NCBI GenBank assembly: GCA_002700095.1 | Contig: PACL01000065.1 | Coordinates: 1 to 44,014 of the forward strand | Direction: 5' to 3' | DNA length: 44,014 nt | Source: Fulvimarina sp. | GTDB taxonomy: Bacteria > Pseudomonadota > Alphaproteobacteria > Rhizobiales > Rhizobiaceae | Shown: in pieces, positions 36,201 through 44,014 of the stretch | How the letters are laid out: each line of letters begins with the position of its first letter | How positions within the stretch are numbered: position 1 is the first letter of the stretch | Notes under the pieces: generated by a model | Databases searched by the model: none | Seen by the model: the letters and a program-made list of their open reading frames with translations, nothing else | Told to the model about the DNA's origin: nothing | Translations under genes and position numbers: made by a program

Positions 36201-39200
36201 CACGGCGAGCGCCGTCGTCCTCGCTCCGGCTTCCTGGCCTCTGGCGCTGTCGTTCGCCATCCTCTGGACCGCTGCACCCTTGATCGCATGGCGGGCCAGC
36301 CAGGCCCCGAAGGCAAATGCCGCGACGGCGCCCGGTTCCGAGAACGCCTTGGCCCTGCGGCTGGTGGCTCGCCGGACCTGGCGATATTTCGAGACCTTCG
36401 TGACGGCCGAAGAGAACATGCTGCCGCCGGACAACTTCCAGGAAGACCCGCACCCGGCCGTCGCCCACCGGACGTCGCCGACCAATATCGGCCTCTATCT
36501 TCTGGCCGCGGCGAGCGCCCGCGACTTCGGCTGGGCCGGCACGACCGCGACGGCGGACCGCATTGAGGCGACCTTCGCGTCGATGCGGCGTATGCGGCGC
36601 GTCAACGGGCATTTCCTGAACTGGTACGAGACGACGAGCCTTGCCGTGCTCGAACCGCCCTACGTCTCCTCGGTGGACAGCGGCAACCTGGCCGGCCACC
36701 TGATCGCCCTTGCCAACGCCTGCGAGGAATGGAGCGCGGCTCCCTTAGGGCAGAGTGCGCGTGGCGGCATGATGGATGCGCTGTCGCTCGCATGCGAGGC
36801 GCTCGAGACCGCCGCCGGTGGCGGGCCCGCCAAGCGGCAGATCGCGGTCACGCTGGAAGAGATCAGAACGAGGCTGGACGATCCCGTCGTCATCGAGGCC
36901 GTCCTGCCGCTCATCGCACGCCTCGCCGGCAAGGCCGCCGATGCGGCGAAGTCTCTCGCCCGCACCGAACCCGGCCAATTGCCGCCGGACATCGTCTTCT
37001 GGACCACCGCCCTCGCCCAGCTTGCGACCGAGGATGCGCGCGACAGACAGGCACAGAGCCTCGGCGAGGCATCTCTTCCCGAACGGCTCCGGGCGATCGC
37101 CCGCGAAGCGCGCGGCTTTGCCATGGCCATGGATTTCACCTTCCTCGTCGATCGCGAGCGCAGCCTCCTGTCGATCGGCTATGCCGTGAACGACAATGCG
37201 CTCGACCGCAGCTGCTACGATCTCCTCGCCTCTGAGGCCCGACTTGCCAGCCTCTTTGCGATCGCCAAGGGCGACGTCGAAACGCGCCACTGGTTCAGGC
37301 TCGGCCGCGCCGCGACGCCGGTCGGCAACGGATCGGCGCTGGTTTCCTGGTCCGGCTCGATGTTCGAGTACCTCATGCCGCCGCTGGTGATGCGGGCGCC
37401 GACCGGCAGCCTTTTGGAACAGACCTGCCGCCTTGCCGTCCGGCGTCAGCGGTCCTACGGCCGCGAACGTGGCATCCCATGGGGCATCTCGGAATCCGCC
37501 TTCAACGCCCGGGATTTCGAATTCACCTATCAGTACTCGAATTTCGGCGTGCCGGGCCTCGGCCTGAAGCGTGGCCTTTCCGACAATACCGTCATCGCCC
37601 CCTATGCCACCGGCCTCGCGACGATGATCGACCCGGTTGCGGCGCTTCAAAATTACGGCCGCCTCGCCGCCATGGGCGCGCTCGGCCGCTTCGGCTTCTT
37701 CGAGGCGCTGGACTTCACCCGATCGCGCCTCGCCAAGGGCGAGGCCTTCGCCATCGTCCGCAACGTCATGGCCCATCACCAGGGAATGACCATCGTCGCG
37801 ATCCTCAACACCCTTCAGGACGGCCTGATGCGGAACCGCTTCCACCGCGAGCCGATGATCAAGGCCAGTGAACTCCTGCTGCAGGAGCGCATCCCGCGCG
37901 ATGTCGCGGTGCTGCGCGTGCGGGCCGAAGAGGTGCGCTCGCCTGCCTCCACCTCGGACGAGGGCGCTCCCGCCGTCCGGCGCCTCGTCGCAACCCCGGC
38001 CGGGCCGCCCGTCACCCACCTCCTGTCCAACGGCCAGTATTCGGTGATGCTGACCGCGACCGGCGGCGGCTACAGCCGCTGGGGCGAAATCGCCGTGACC
38101 CGCTGGAAGGAGGACGCGACCCGCGACGACGCAGGCGCGAGGATCTTTCTGCGGGACACCCAGAGCGGCCTGACCTGGACGGCCGCCCAGCGCCCGGGCC
38201 GCAAGGGCACCGCGACGTCCAGCGTGACCTTTGGCGAGGATCATGCCGAGTTCCACCATCGCAACGAGACGCTTTCGACCCTGATGGACGTTCTCGTTTC
38301 CGGCGAGCACGAGGGCGAGGTCCGCCGGGTCTCGCTGGTCAACACCGGGCGGCGGGCGCGCGAGATCGAACTCACGAGCTATGCCGAGTTGGTCCTGACA
38401 ACCGCCGCGACCGACGCCGCGCATCCGGCCTTCGCCAAGATGTTCGTCGAGACCGAGCACCTGCCGGAATTCGGCGCCGTGCTCGCCACGCGTCGGCCCC
38501 GATCGACGGACGAGCCCCGCATCTTTGCGGCGCATTTCGCCGTCGTCGAGGGGGAGATCGTCGCCGAGCCCCAGTTCGAGACCGACCGGGCGCGCTTCTT
38601 CGGATCAGCAACGACCCTTGCAGCCGCAGCACCGGTTGCCGACGGCAAGCCCTTGTCGAACACCGTCGGAACCGTCCTTGACCCGATCTTCTCGCTGCGT
38701 CAGCGGGTGGCCGTTCCGGCGGGCAAGACCGTCCGGGTCGCCTTCTGGACCGTCGTGGCATCCAGCCGCGACGAGTTGATGGATCTCATCGACACCCATC
38801 ACGAGCGCAGCGCCTTCGAGCGCGCCAAGACGCTCGCCTGGACCCAGGCGCAGGTACAGCTTCGCCATCTCGGCGTCGGTGCGAGCGAAGCCGCCGACTT
38901 CCAACGCCTGGCCGGCCCGATCCTGTATACCGACAGCCGGTTCCGGCCTCCTTCGGAGGCGATCACGAGCGGCGCCGGTCCGCAGTCGGGGCTCTGGCCG
39001 CTCGGCATCTCCGGCGACCTGCCGCTGGTCGTCGTCTCGATCGACGACGTCGAGGATATCGCCCAGATCCGTCAGCTCCTCAGAGCCCACGAATATTGGC
39101 GGTCCAAGCAGCTCGCCGTCGATCTGATCATCCTCAACGACCATGGCTCGACCTATCAGGACGATCTCCAGATCGCGATCGAAACGGCGGTCAGGAGCAG

Positions 39201-41880
39201 CCAGTCCCGTCCGAGGCTGGGCGGCTCGCCGGCCAGGGGCTCGGTCTTCTCGCTGCGCTCCGACAGGATGACCCCGCAGAGCCGGGGCCTCATCCGGTCC
39301 TGCGCCCGGGTGATGCTGACGGCCCGCCTCGGGGCGATCGATCAGCAGCTCACGCGACTGTTCGAACCGATGCCGATCGTGGAAGCCGTCCCTCATGCAC
39401 CGGCGAGGCCGACGTACAGCGACGCTGTCGTCCCTGTCGCAGACGAGCCGGGCGAGGAACTCGAATTCTTCAACGGCCTGGGCGGCTTTGCCGCGGACGG
39501 GCGCGAATATGTGACGATCCTGAAGGCGGGGGATGCCACCCCCGCTCCCTGGATCAACGTCATCGCCAATGCCGGCTTCGGCTTTCAGGTCTCGGCGAGG
39601 GGCAGCGGCTACACGTGGTGCGAGAACAGCCGCGAGAACCAGCTGACCCAATGGTCGAACGATCCGGTCGTCGATCCCTCGGGCGAGGCGATCTATATCC
39701 GCGACGAGGCGAGCGGGGCCCTGTGGAGCCCCACCCCCCAGCCGATCCGCGACGACGGCGTCTATGTCGCCCGCCACGGTTTCGGATACAGCCGCTTCAC
39801 CCACGAGGCGCAGGGCATCGCCAGCACCCTCACCCAGTTCGTGCCGCTGGCCGACCCGGTGAAGATCTCCCGCCTGACACTGCGCAATCGCTCGAATGTG
39901 TCGCGCCGGCTGACGGTGACTGCCTATGCCGAATGGGTGCTCGGCACGGCGCGGGGCGCCTCCGGCCCATTCCTGTCGAGCGAATTCGACGGGACGAGAG
40001 GCGTGCTCCTCGTCCGCAATCCCTGGAACATGGCGTTTCCGGACCGCGTCGCCTTCGCCGACCTCGCCGGGCGGCAGACCGCATGGACGGCCGATCGCCG
40101 CGCCTTTCTCGGCGATGGCGGAACGCCGGCCGCGCCCGCCGCCCTGATGCCGGGCGCCAGCCTCTCGCGCGCCAGCGGCTCGGGTCTCGATCCCTGCGCC
40201 GCGCTGCAACGGTCCGTGACGATCGCACCGGGTGAAACGGTCGAAATCGTCTGGTTCCTCGGACAATGCGAGACCGTCGAGGCCGTCCGGGCGCTGGTTT
40301 CGCGATACCGCGAGGCCGATCTCGACGCGGTCCTGGACGAGGTCCATGCCCATTGGCGCAGGATGCTCGGCGCGGTCGAGGTCGCAACGCCCGACCGGTC
40401 CATGGACATCATGCTCAACGGTTGGCTGCTCTACCAGACCATCGCCTGCCGGATCACCGCCCGCTCGGCCTTCTACCAGGCGAGCGGCGCCTATGGCTTC
40501 CGGGACCAGTTGCAGGATGGGATGGCGCTGACCTTCGTCCAGCCGGACGAGACGCGGCGGCATCTCCTGCGGGCCGCCGGGCGGCAGTTCGAGGCCGGCG
40601 ACGTCCAGCATTGGTGGCTGCCGCATTCCGGCCAGGGCGTGCGCACGCGCATCTCCGACGACCGCGTCTGGCTCGCCTTCGCGGCGGCGACCTATGTCGC
40701 CAGCTCCGGCGACGTCGGGGTTCTCGACGAGGACGTTCCGTTCCTGGACGGGCCGGAACTGCGCGAGGGCGAGGACGACGCCTTCTATCTGCCCTCCGTC
40801 GCCGCCACTTCCGCCTCGCTGTTCGAGCACTGCGCCCGCGGCCTCGACCAGTGCCTGGAACTGACCGGCGCGAACGGCCTGCCGCTGATGGGGACGGGCG
40901 ACTGGAACGACGGCATGAACCGGGTCGGCGAGGCCGGCCGGGGCGAAAGCGTCTGGCTCGGCTGGCTGCTGGTGCGCACGATCGACCTGTTCGCCCCGCT
41001 CGCCGACACCCGGGACGGCGAACGCGCCGCCCGCTGGCGGGCCCATGGATCCCGCGTTCTCGCGGCGATCGAGGCCACCGCCTGGGACGGCGAATGGTAC
41101 CGGCGCGCCACCTTCGACGACGGAAGCTGGCTCGGCGCGCGCGGCAACGAGGCCTGCCAGATCGATTCCATCGCGCAGTCCTGGGCGGTTCTCTCGGACC
41201 GCGCGGACCGGGACCGGGCCGCTATGGCGATGGCGTCCCTCGACACGCATCTCATCCGCCGCGAGGCCGGCCTGGCGCTGCTGTTCGAGCCGCCCTTCGA
41301 CAAGGGACCCACCGAGCCCGGCTACATCAAGGGCTATCCCCCGGGCCTGCGCGAGAACGGTGGCCAGTACAGCCATGCGGCGATGTGGGCGATCCTCGCC
41401 TTCGCCGGGCTCGGAGCCGGCGACAAGGCGGCCGAACTCTTCGCCATGCTGAACCCGATCAACCATGCGGCGAGCCGCGATGCCGCCGGGCGCTACAAGG
41501 TCGAACCCTATGCGGTGGCCGCCGACATCTATTCGGTGGCGCCACACGAAGGCCGCGGCGGTTGGACCTGGTACACCGGTGCAGCCGGCTGGATGTACCG
41601 CGCCGGCGTGGAGGGCATTCTCGGCATCCGCCGGGAGGGCGCGTTCCTCGTCATCGCCCCCTGCATTCCGAAGACATGGCCGGGCTTCACCGCGACGATC
41701 CGAATCGGCAGAGCCTGTTGTCGGGTGACGGTCGACAATCGGACCAAGACGGGATCGACTGTGATCTGTGCCGTGCTCGACGGCAACGATCTGGCCGCCG
41801 GAGACACAGGGGGAATCCGCGTCCCGATCGATGATACCGACCATGAGCTGACGATCAGCCTGCCAACCGTCTGTGCTTAA
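33289..41880 (+). CDS. ndvB: cyclic beta-1,2-glucan synthase
   Basis: A 2863-residue NdvB/Cgs protein, the usual size. Domains in order: an N-terminal cytoplasmic part; membrane helices from about residue 423 (MRLGITGYVGAILLLATFLS); a GT84 glycosyltransferase with ITLDADTRLPRDTANRLIAK near 648 and the QHRWVRGDWQLLPW motif near 796; a second helix group near 840-1000; a glucoamylase-like region with WGISESAFNARDFEFTYQYS near 1398; then two GH94-type carbohydrate-binding/phosphorylase parts, with LMGTGDWNDGMNRVGEAGRG near 2536 holding the catalytic Asp. It makes and cyclises periplasmic beta-1,2-glucan from UDP-glucose, needed for osmoadaptation and host infection in this order. AAGGA precedes the ATG at 33289; the open frame from 33178 is only leader. 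No lesion is visible over 8.6 kb. Confidence 0.95.
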   Translation: MIPEAYAETDPVETRERFSEHWLGQLLNRAESRPLWSDKAPVRQELFGVERLEQHAESLARAQTVTDHPSAVLSLHVRLRRNAAVLLAAYRESAAELEQGRSVVPAAEWLLDNYHIAEAQIRDIRDDLPSGYYRKLPKLAAGPFAGYPRILGLAWAYVAHTDSNMEVESLRRFVAAYQRVQPLTIGELWAVPITLRIVLVENLRRLADQITAGRLARQEADRWADSLRAVGATPSALGALVSTLSSELLSERFAAQLAKRLRDLDPSTTPALAWLEERLRQQSTSSEEVVHHVQLRQGASNVTVRNIVTSMRLASDIEWADLFESVSLVDARFRARSGFADMDFATRNLYRSAIEQLSRGSDASELEIAERALDAAERAATTGEADGERVADPGYHLIAEGRAALERAIDFRPSVRLSWSRFGMRLGITGYVGAILLLATFLSLLAAVAMASAGAGIVLVALFALVAIVPASEVATVVVNRALTVGFGANALPSLDLKEGVPSSLRTLVVVPTLLTGARDLREQIERLEVHFLSGTGGDIAFALLADGVDAASEVVDGDAELLGIAAAEIARLNARHGEGASGPRFLFLHRRRLFNASEGVWMGWERKRGKLHELNRLLRGATDTSFAGTDGSVPSVPAGVRYVITLDADTRLPRDTANRLIAKMAHPLNRPRWSPSAQRVVGGHAILQPRVTASLPIGSEGSLYQRVFSAPGGIDAYSAAASDVYQDLFDEGSFTGKGIYDVDAFEAALAGRVPDNTMLSHDLFEGALARSGLVSDIEVVEEFPSRYDVSTRRQHRWVRGDWQLLPWILSFGRGREHLPAVGRWKMIDNLRRSLISPLALAALWLCWLMPPTAALIGTLAVLAAIGTPTLMPIALSIVPHRSGVMLRGHLVRIAGEIKMAVLQAALLVAFLPDHAWLMGDAIARTLHRLLVTRRLLLEWTTSERSSAAARSGLRGFARSMAGGTMLAALVTASAVVLAPASWPLALSFAILWTAAPLIAWRASQAPKANAATAPGSENALALRLVARRTWRYFETFVTAEENMLPPDNFQEDPHPAVAHRTSPTNIGLYLLAAASARDFGWAGTTATADRIEATFASMRRMRRVNGHFLNWYETTSLAVLEPPYVSSVDSGNLAGHLIALANACEEWSAAPLGQSARGGMMDALSLACEALETAAGGGPAKRQIAVTLEEIRTRLDDPVVIEAVLPLIARLAGKAADAAKSLARTEPGQLPPDIVFWTTALAQLATEDARDRQAQSLGEASLPERLRAIAREARGFAMAMDFTFLVDRERSLLSIGYAVNDNALDRSCYDLLASEARLASLFAIAKGDVETRHWFRLGRAATPVGNGSALVSWSGSMFEYLMPPLVMRAPTGSLLEQTCRLAVRRQRSYGRERGIPWGISESAFNARDFEFTYQYSNFGVPGLGLKRGLSDNTVIAPYATGLATMIDPVAALQNYGRLAAMGALGRFGFFEALDFTRSRLAKGEAFAIVRNVMAHHQGMTIVAILNTLQDGLMRNRFHREPMIKASELLLQERIPRDVAVLRVRAEEVRSPASTSDEGAPAVRRLVATPAGPPVTHLLSNGQYSVMLTATGGGYSRWGEIAVTRWKEDATRDDAGARIFLRDTQSGLTWTAAQRPGRKGTATSSVTFGEDHAEFHHRNETLSTLMDVLVSGEHEGEVRRVSLVNTGRRAREIELTSYAELVLTTAATDAAHPAFAKMFVETEHLPEFGAVLATRRPRSTDEPRIFAAHFAVVEGEIVAEPQFETDRARFFGSATTLAAAAPVADGKPLSNTVGTVLDPIFSLRQRVAVPAGKTVRVAFWTVVASSRDELMDLIDTHHERSAFERAKTLAWTQAQVQLRHLGVGASEAADFQRLAGPILYTDSRFRPPSEAITSGAGPQSGLWPLGISGDLPLVVVSIDDVEDIAQIRQLLRAHEYWRSKQLAVDLIILNDHGSTYQDDLQIAIETAVRSSQSRPRLGGSPARGSVFSLRSDRMTPQSRGLIRSCARVMLTARLGAIDQQLTRLFEPMPIVEAVPHAPARPTYSDAVVPVADEPGEELEFFNGLGGFAADGREYVTILKAGDATPAPWINVIANAGFGFQVSARGSGYTWCENSRENQLTQWSNDPVVDPSGEAIYIRDEASGALWSPTPQPIRDDGVYVARHGFGYSRFTHEAQGIASTLTQFVPLADPVKISRLTLRNRSNVSRRLTVTAYAEWVLGTARGASGPFLSSEFDGTRGVLLVRNPWNMAFPDRVAFADLAGRQTAWTADRRAFLGDGGTPAAPAALMPGASLSRASGSGLDPCAALQRSVTIAPGETVEIVWFLGQCETVEAVRALVSRYREADLDAVLDEVHAHWRRMLGAVEVATPDRSMDIMLNGWLLYQTIACRITARSAFYQASGAYGFRDQLQDGMALTFVQPDETRRHLLRAAGRQFEAGDVQHWWLPHSGQGVRTRISDDRVWLAFAAATYVASSGDVGVLDEDVPFLDGPELREGEDDAFYLPSVAATSASLFEHCARGLDQCLELTGANGLPLMGTGDWNDGMNRVGEAGRGESVWLGWLLVRTIDLFAPLADTRDGERAARWRAHGSRVLAAIEATAWDGEWYRRATFDDGSWLGARGNEACQIDSIAQSWAVLSDRADRDRAAMAMASLDTHLIRREAGLALLFEPPFDKGPTEPGYIKGYPPGLRENGGQYSHAAMWAILAFAGLGAGDKAAELFAMLNPINHAASRDAAGRYKVEPYAVAADIYSVAPHEGRGGWTWYTGAAGWMYRAGVEGILGIRREGAFLVIAPCIPKTWPGFTATIRIGRACCRVTVDNRTKTGSTVICAVLDGNDLAAGDTGGIRVPIDDTDHELTISLPTVCA

Positions 41881-41989
41881 CAGGCTGCGGTTGTGATCGG
41901 GCCTCTTCTATCCGGTGTGTTGAGATCAAGCGCATTCGAACGTTCCATTTCGCCGACATTTTGATCCGATCCTCCGCACCGGGGGCAAC
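41881..41989. other. short intergenic after ndvB
   Basis: No terminator with a clear U-tract is seen. On the minus strand the Mrr-remnant frame reads on through here with a CPRCGG phrase, too short to assign. Confidence 0.3.
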
Positions 41990-42159
41990 CGGCGAGTTGT
42001 GCAGCACTCGCTGGCGGCCAACTCGGCAGAAGTTCCTCCCGGTCTGCCTGCGTCATTCCCAAATCATCGGCGATGAGCTCCGCGACGTCGGCCACGCGGC
42101 TTTCTCCTTCGGCGGCGAGGCGCAGAAACAGGCAGCATGAGGGACTGATAATCTGGAAT
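41990..42159 (-). pseudogene. Mrr-type restriction endonuclease, N-terminal remnant
   Basis: Over three frames the minus strand spells the N-terminal winged-helix of Mrr restriction proteins: IPDYQSLMLPV, then LRLAAEGESRVADVAELIAD and DLGMTQADREELLPS, then GRQRVLHN. An extra T near 42126 and another near 42020 shift the frame. The catalytic C-terminal domain is absent. It lies directly after an integrase fragment, as on a degraded defence island. Confidence 0.75.
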
Positions 42160-42237
42160 CGGGATTCTTGCTTCTTGCAATATGCAGGCTTGATAAAAAC
42201 GCAGCTCAGCTGGAGATGTCCCTTCGAAAAGTGCGGT

Positions 42238-42630
42238 TCAGACCTCCACCAGCGCCTCCTCAGGAGTCTCTCCAGAAAAGGTCGGAGTCCTGTCCTTTAC
42301 CCGTCGACCGTCGCTGTCTTCATCTTCGATCAATCGTCTTTCCCTCAATTCCTCAAACCCACGCCGTGCATGCGCTGCAAGGAGATCGGCTTTCCTGCGC
42401 GCCTCGCGCACCGTACCGGCGCCGAGGCTGATCCGGATCGGCGGTTTCGACCGTCCGCCACCCAGATCCTTCGGCAGGCGGATCTGGAAGAGATAGATCG
42501 TCCCCGACCGGACCAGATACGGGCCCGCCCCGCGCCGACTGACGCTCGACTCGATTGGCTTCGATGATCCGCCACGCGATACACGGCACGATACGCCGGA
42601 CGATACACCAGCGAAGATTGACACTCTCAC
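42238..42630 (-). pseudogene. tyrosine recombinase (integrase), N-terminal fragment
   Basis: A 130-residue frame with a Ser-rich lead (VSCRVSRGGSSKP), then GAGPYLVRSGTIYLFQIRLP, then PPIRISLGAGTVREARRKAD and GETPEEALVEV before a stop. The 'YLxRxGxxYxFxxRxP...R-x-SLx-T...A' pattern is the N-terminal part of phage-type integrases of this class. The core-binding and catalytic (R-H-R-Y) parts are missing, so it is non-functional. The tRNA-Ser-like repeats at 42687-42723 lie just upstream, where an attachment site would be. Confidence 0.7.
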
Positions 42631-42686
42631 ACTCCCGAAACGGGTGTGTCGACCGGGTCAAACGCCTGGATAAGCGGGATTCTTAA

Positions 42687-42723
42687 TGGCGGAGAGTGGA
42701 AAACTCATGGCGGAGGGGATGGG
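42687..42723. repeat. two copies of a tRNA-Ser 3'-end sequence (attachment-site scar)
   Basis: TGGCGGAG occurs at 42687-42694 and 42708-42715. The second copy extends as TGGCGGAGGGGATGGG (42708-42723), whose complement CCCATCCCCTCCGCCA is the usual 3' end of bacterial tRNA-Ser, a classic integrase target. No tRNA body is present. With the integrase fragment beside it, it looks like the leftover attachment site of an old genomic island. Confidence 0.6.
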
Positions 42724-42793
42724 CCTGACGTCGAACCTTCTCCACTTAAGACGCTGAATTATAATACAAATATGTCGCCGCGTTGTGGCTGCG

Positions 42794-43795
42794 TCACATC
42801 TGCTCGGCACGCAAGTCCTGTGGCGTCATCCCGGTCCATTTCCGGAAGGCGCGCTGGAAGGCATTCGGATCGCGATACCCCACGAGATGCGCAATCTGCT
42901 GGTTGGTGAGGTCGCTCTTTACCAGATAGCGAATCGCCAGCTCTTTTCGTGTTTCGTCCAGCAGCGACTGGAACGTGATCCCCTCGTCGTCCAGACGCCT
43001 CAGAAGCGTGCTTCGGCTGAGTTTCATGCGCCCGCATACATGAGCGATCGTGGGTTCGGTGATCGAGAACGCCTCCAGCATCGTCGCGCGAACCCGGTCC
43101 GACAGGGGCATACTCTTGGACTGGATCATGGCCTGGCTCTGGAGGTCCGCTTCGGTGGCCTCCCAAAGCTCGGGATTGTCGGAGACGAACGGCACACGCG
43201 CATCGGCGCGGGCATAGGTCAGCGTCGCGTTACCATGCTCTGGGACCTGGCTGAAGGTCTCCTCCAAGCGCTCGCGCTCGTCCTGCGGCAGCGGCAGGAA
43301 CACCCGCAGCGGGCGGATCGCATGACGCGCCAGCGCATTGGCCTGCGCGTGCAGGTAGATGATCTGTGGGCTGCTAAACGATCCGGGCAAAGGCGCGGTG
43401 GCCACGTCAGGAGCGACGCGTACGGTGAACTCGGACGCGTTGCGCGACACGACGAATTGCATCGGCCCAAACAGGCTTTTGAATTGTGCCATGCGCGTGA
43501 TGCCGGTCTCGAAATCCGGAGCAGTGGATAGCGCAAAAAGAACCGGGATCGCCGGGCCGCCCGCCATCCGCAATCCGAGAAGCTTCGAGACATCCTGCTG
43601 CCCCGAGAGGTTCATCATGGCGTTCCAGAGACGCAGATACTCCTCGGCGGTCACGAGAAAGGCCCGGTCGTTTTGCTCGGTCGCAACGAAGCCCGCACGG
43701 GTCAGAACCTCGTCCCAGCCGACACCAAGCATCCCGCAGATCGGGCCCGACAGGACGGCGGAAGTGTAGATCGGGGATCGCTCTTGCGACTGCAT
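42794..43795 (-). CDS. AraC family regulator (arabinose-binding/OruR-like N-terminus)
   Basis: A 333-residue regulator. The N-terminal domain reads GPICGMLGVGWDEVLTRAGF, then FLVTAEEYLRLWNAMMNLSG and FGPMQFVVSRNASEFTVRVA, as in OruR/ArgR-like AraC proteins. The C-terminus has two helix-turn-helices: EPTIAHVCGRMKLSRSTLLR and NQQIAHLVGYRDPNAFQRAF, ending RKWTGMTPQDLRAEQM. It is complete. It is divergent from the SDR gene at 43974; two direct repeats in the gap are likely binding sites. The inducer is unknown. Confidence 0.93.
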   Translation of the reverse strand: MQSQERSPIYTSAVLSGPICGMLGVGWDEVLTRAGFVATEQNDRAFLVTAEEYLRLWNAMMNLSGQQDVSKLLGLRMAGGPAIPVLFALSTAPDFETGITRMAQFKSLFGPMQFVVSRNASEFTVRVAPDVATAPLPGSFSSPQIIYLHAQANALARHAIRPLRVFLPLPQDERERLEETFSQVPEHGNATLTYARADARVPFVSDNPELWEATEADLQSQAMIQSKSMPLSDRVRATMLEAFSITEPTIAHVCGRMKLSRSTLLRRLDDEGITFQSLLDETRKELAIRYLVKSDLTNQQIAHLVGYRDPNAFQRAFRKWTGMTPQDLRAEQM

Positions 43796-43871
43796 GCCGA
43801 CGGCCTTTCGCGCAGGGACCCCGCCAGACGCACTAGAAACGCGCGGCTCATGCCATGCAAGGGCTTTGAGC

Positions 43872-43904
43872 CGATCTGCAAGTCATTGATACGATCTGCA
43901 AGTC
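43872..43904. promoter_or_regulatory. paired direct repeats, candidate AraC-type operator
   Basis: CGATCTGCAAGTC occurs exactly at 43872-43884 and 43892-43904, 20 bp apart start to start, close to two helical turns. AraC proteins bind such tandem half-sites. It lies between the AraC gene and the SDR gene, 70 bp before the SDR start. Confidence 0.7.
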
Positions 43905-43973
43905 GCAAGCGGTGGAAGAAGGCCATCCAACAAGCCTACCTAGGCGATGACACTGTCGCTAGGAGAGACCGGC

Positions 43974-44014
43974 TTGGACCTGACATCGAAGATCATACTC
44001 GTCACCGGCGGCGG
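43974..44014 (+). CDS. short-chain dehydrogenase/reductase, 5' end only
   Basis: A TTG at 43974 preceded by AGGAGA starts LDLTSKIILVTGGG, the first beta strand and TGxxxGxG nucleotide-binding loop of SDR enzymes; the window ends there. The ATG at 43948 is not in frame. It is likely controlled by the divergent AraC protein. Confidence 0.75.
   Translation, partial: MDLTSKIILVTGG

Noticed and set aside
38605..41844. 1079-residue minus-strand frame opposite ndvB, and a 596-residue one at 36745-38535
   Set aside because: Both mirror the ndvB codon pattern and show no family motif of their own.

Overview
The window reads as chromosomal DNA of a GC-rich alphaproteobacterium, most likely of the order Hyphomicrobiales (Rhizobiales). 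Supporting signs are a very large NdvB-type cyclic beta-1,2-glucan synthase, a CIRCE-controlled groESL pair, a DUF1488 protein, FixJ-type regulators, an AztABCD-type zinc importer and ATGA start/stop overlaps in most operons. The genus cannot be fixed from the sequence alone.

Layout. (1) 1-2640, minus strand: leucine-catabolism genes (TetR regulator, isovaleryl-CoA dehydrogenase, and the 5' part of the methylcrotonyl-CoA carboxylase beta subunit, which runs off the left edge). (2) 2640-11220: a badly decayed block. It holds an orphan anti-sigma factor whose ECF partner survives only as a C-terminal stub, a DUF305 protein, a beta-propeller/AraC chimera, a frameshifted AraC gene, a FixJ gene split by an amber codon, an intact receiver protein, DoxX, an MFS exporter with three lesions, and a hydrolase and a Zur gene that lost their facing 3' ends in one apparent deletion. 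(3) 11237-16054, plus strand: a zinc-import locus, with two Zur-type boxes, aztA, aztB, aztC, a terminator-like hairpin, and a protein that fuses the AztD chaperone to ZinT. (4) 16262-18741, minus strand: a heme-type membrane protein, a Tat-exported dioxygenase-like protein and a divergent L,D-transpeptidase-like lipoprotein. (5) 19183-27354, minus strand: one seven-gene operon encoding two different ABC importers (Opp/Nik type and Fec/Btu type) behind a cobalamin riboswitch, with a possible Zur box nearer the first gene. (6) 27464-29210: wrecked IS3 and IS256 elements. (7) 29274-33144: groESL with CIRCE, DUF1488, cold-shock protein and two small basic proteins. (8) 33289-41880: the glucan synthase. 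(9) 41990-42723: remnants of an Mrr-type restriction gene and an integrase beside two copies of a tRNA-Ser 3'-end sequence, which looks like an old integration scar. (10) 42794-44014: an AraC regulator divergent from the start of an SDR gene, with a pair of direct repeats between them.

The main theme is metal supply. An azt locus with an AztD-ZinT fusion sits about 3 kb from a dual ABC importer operon that combines a B12 riboswitch with a possible Zur box, while the zur gene beside azt is itself truncated. The strongest leads are the AztD-ZinT fusion and the two-importer operon. All family assignments come from reading motifs by eye; no database search was run.
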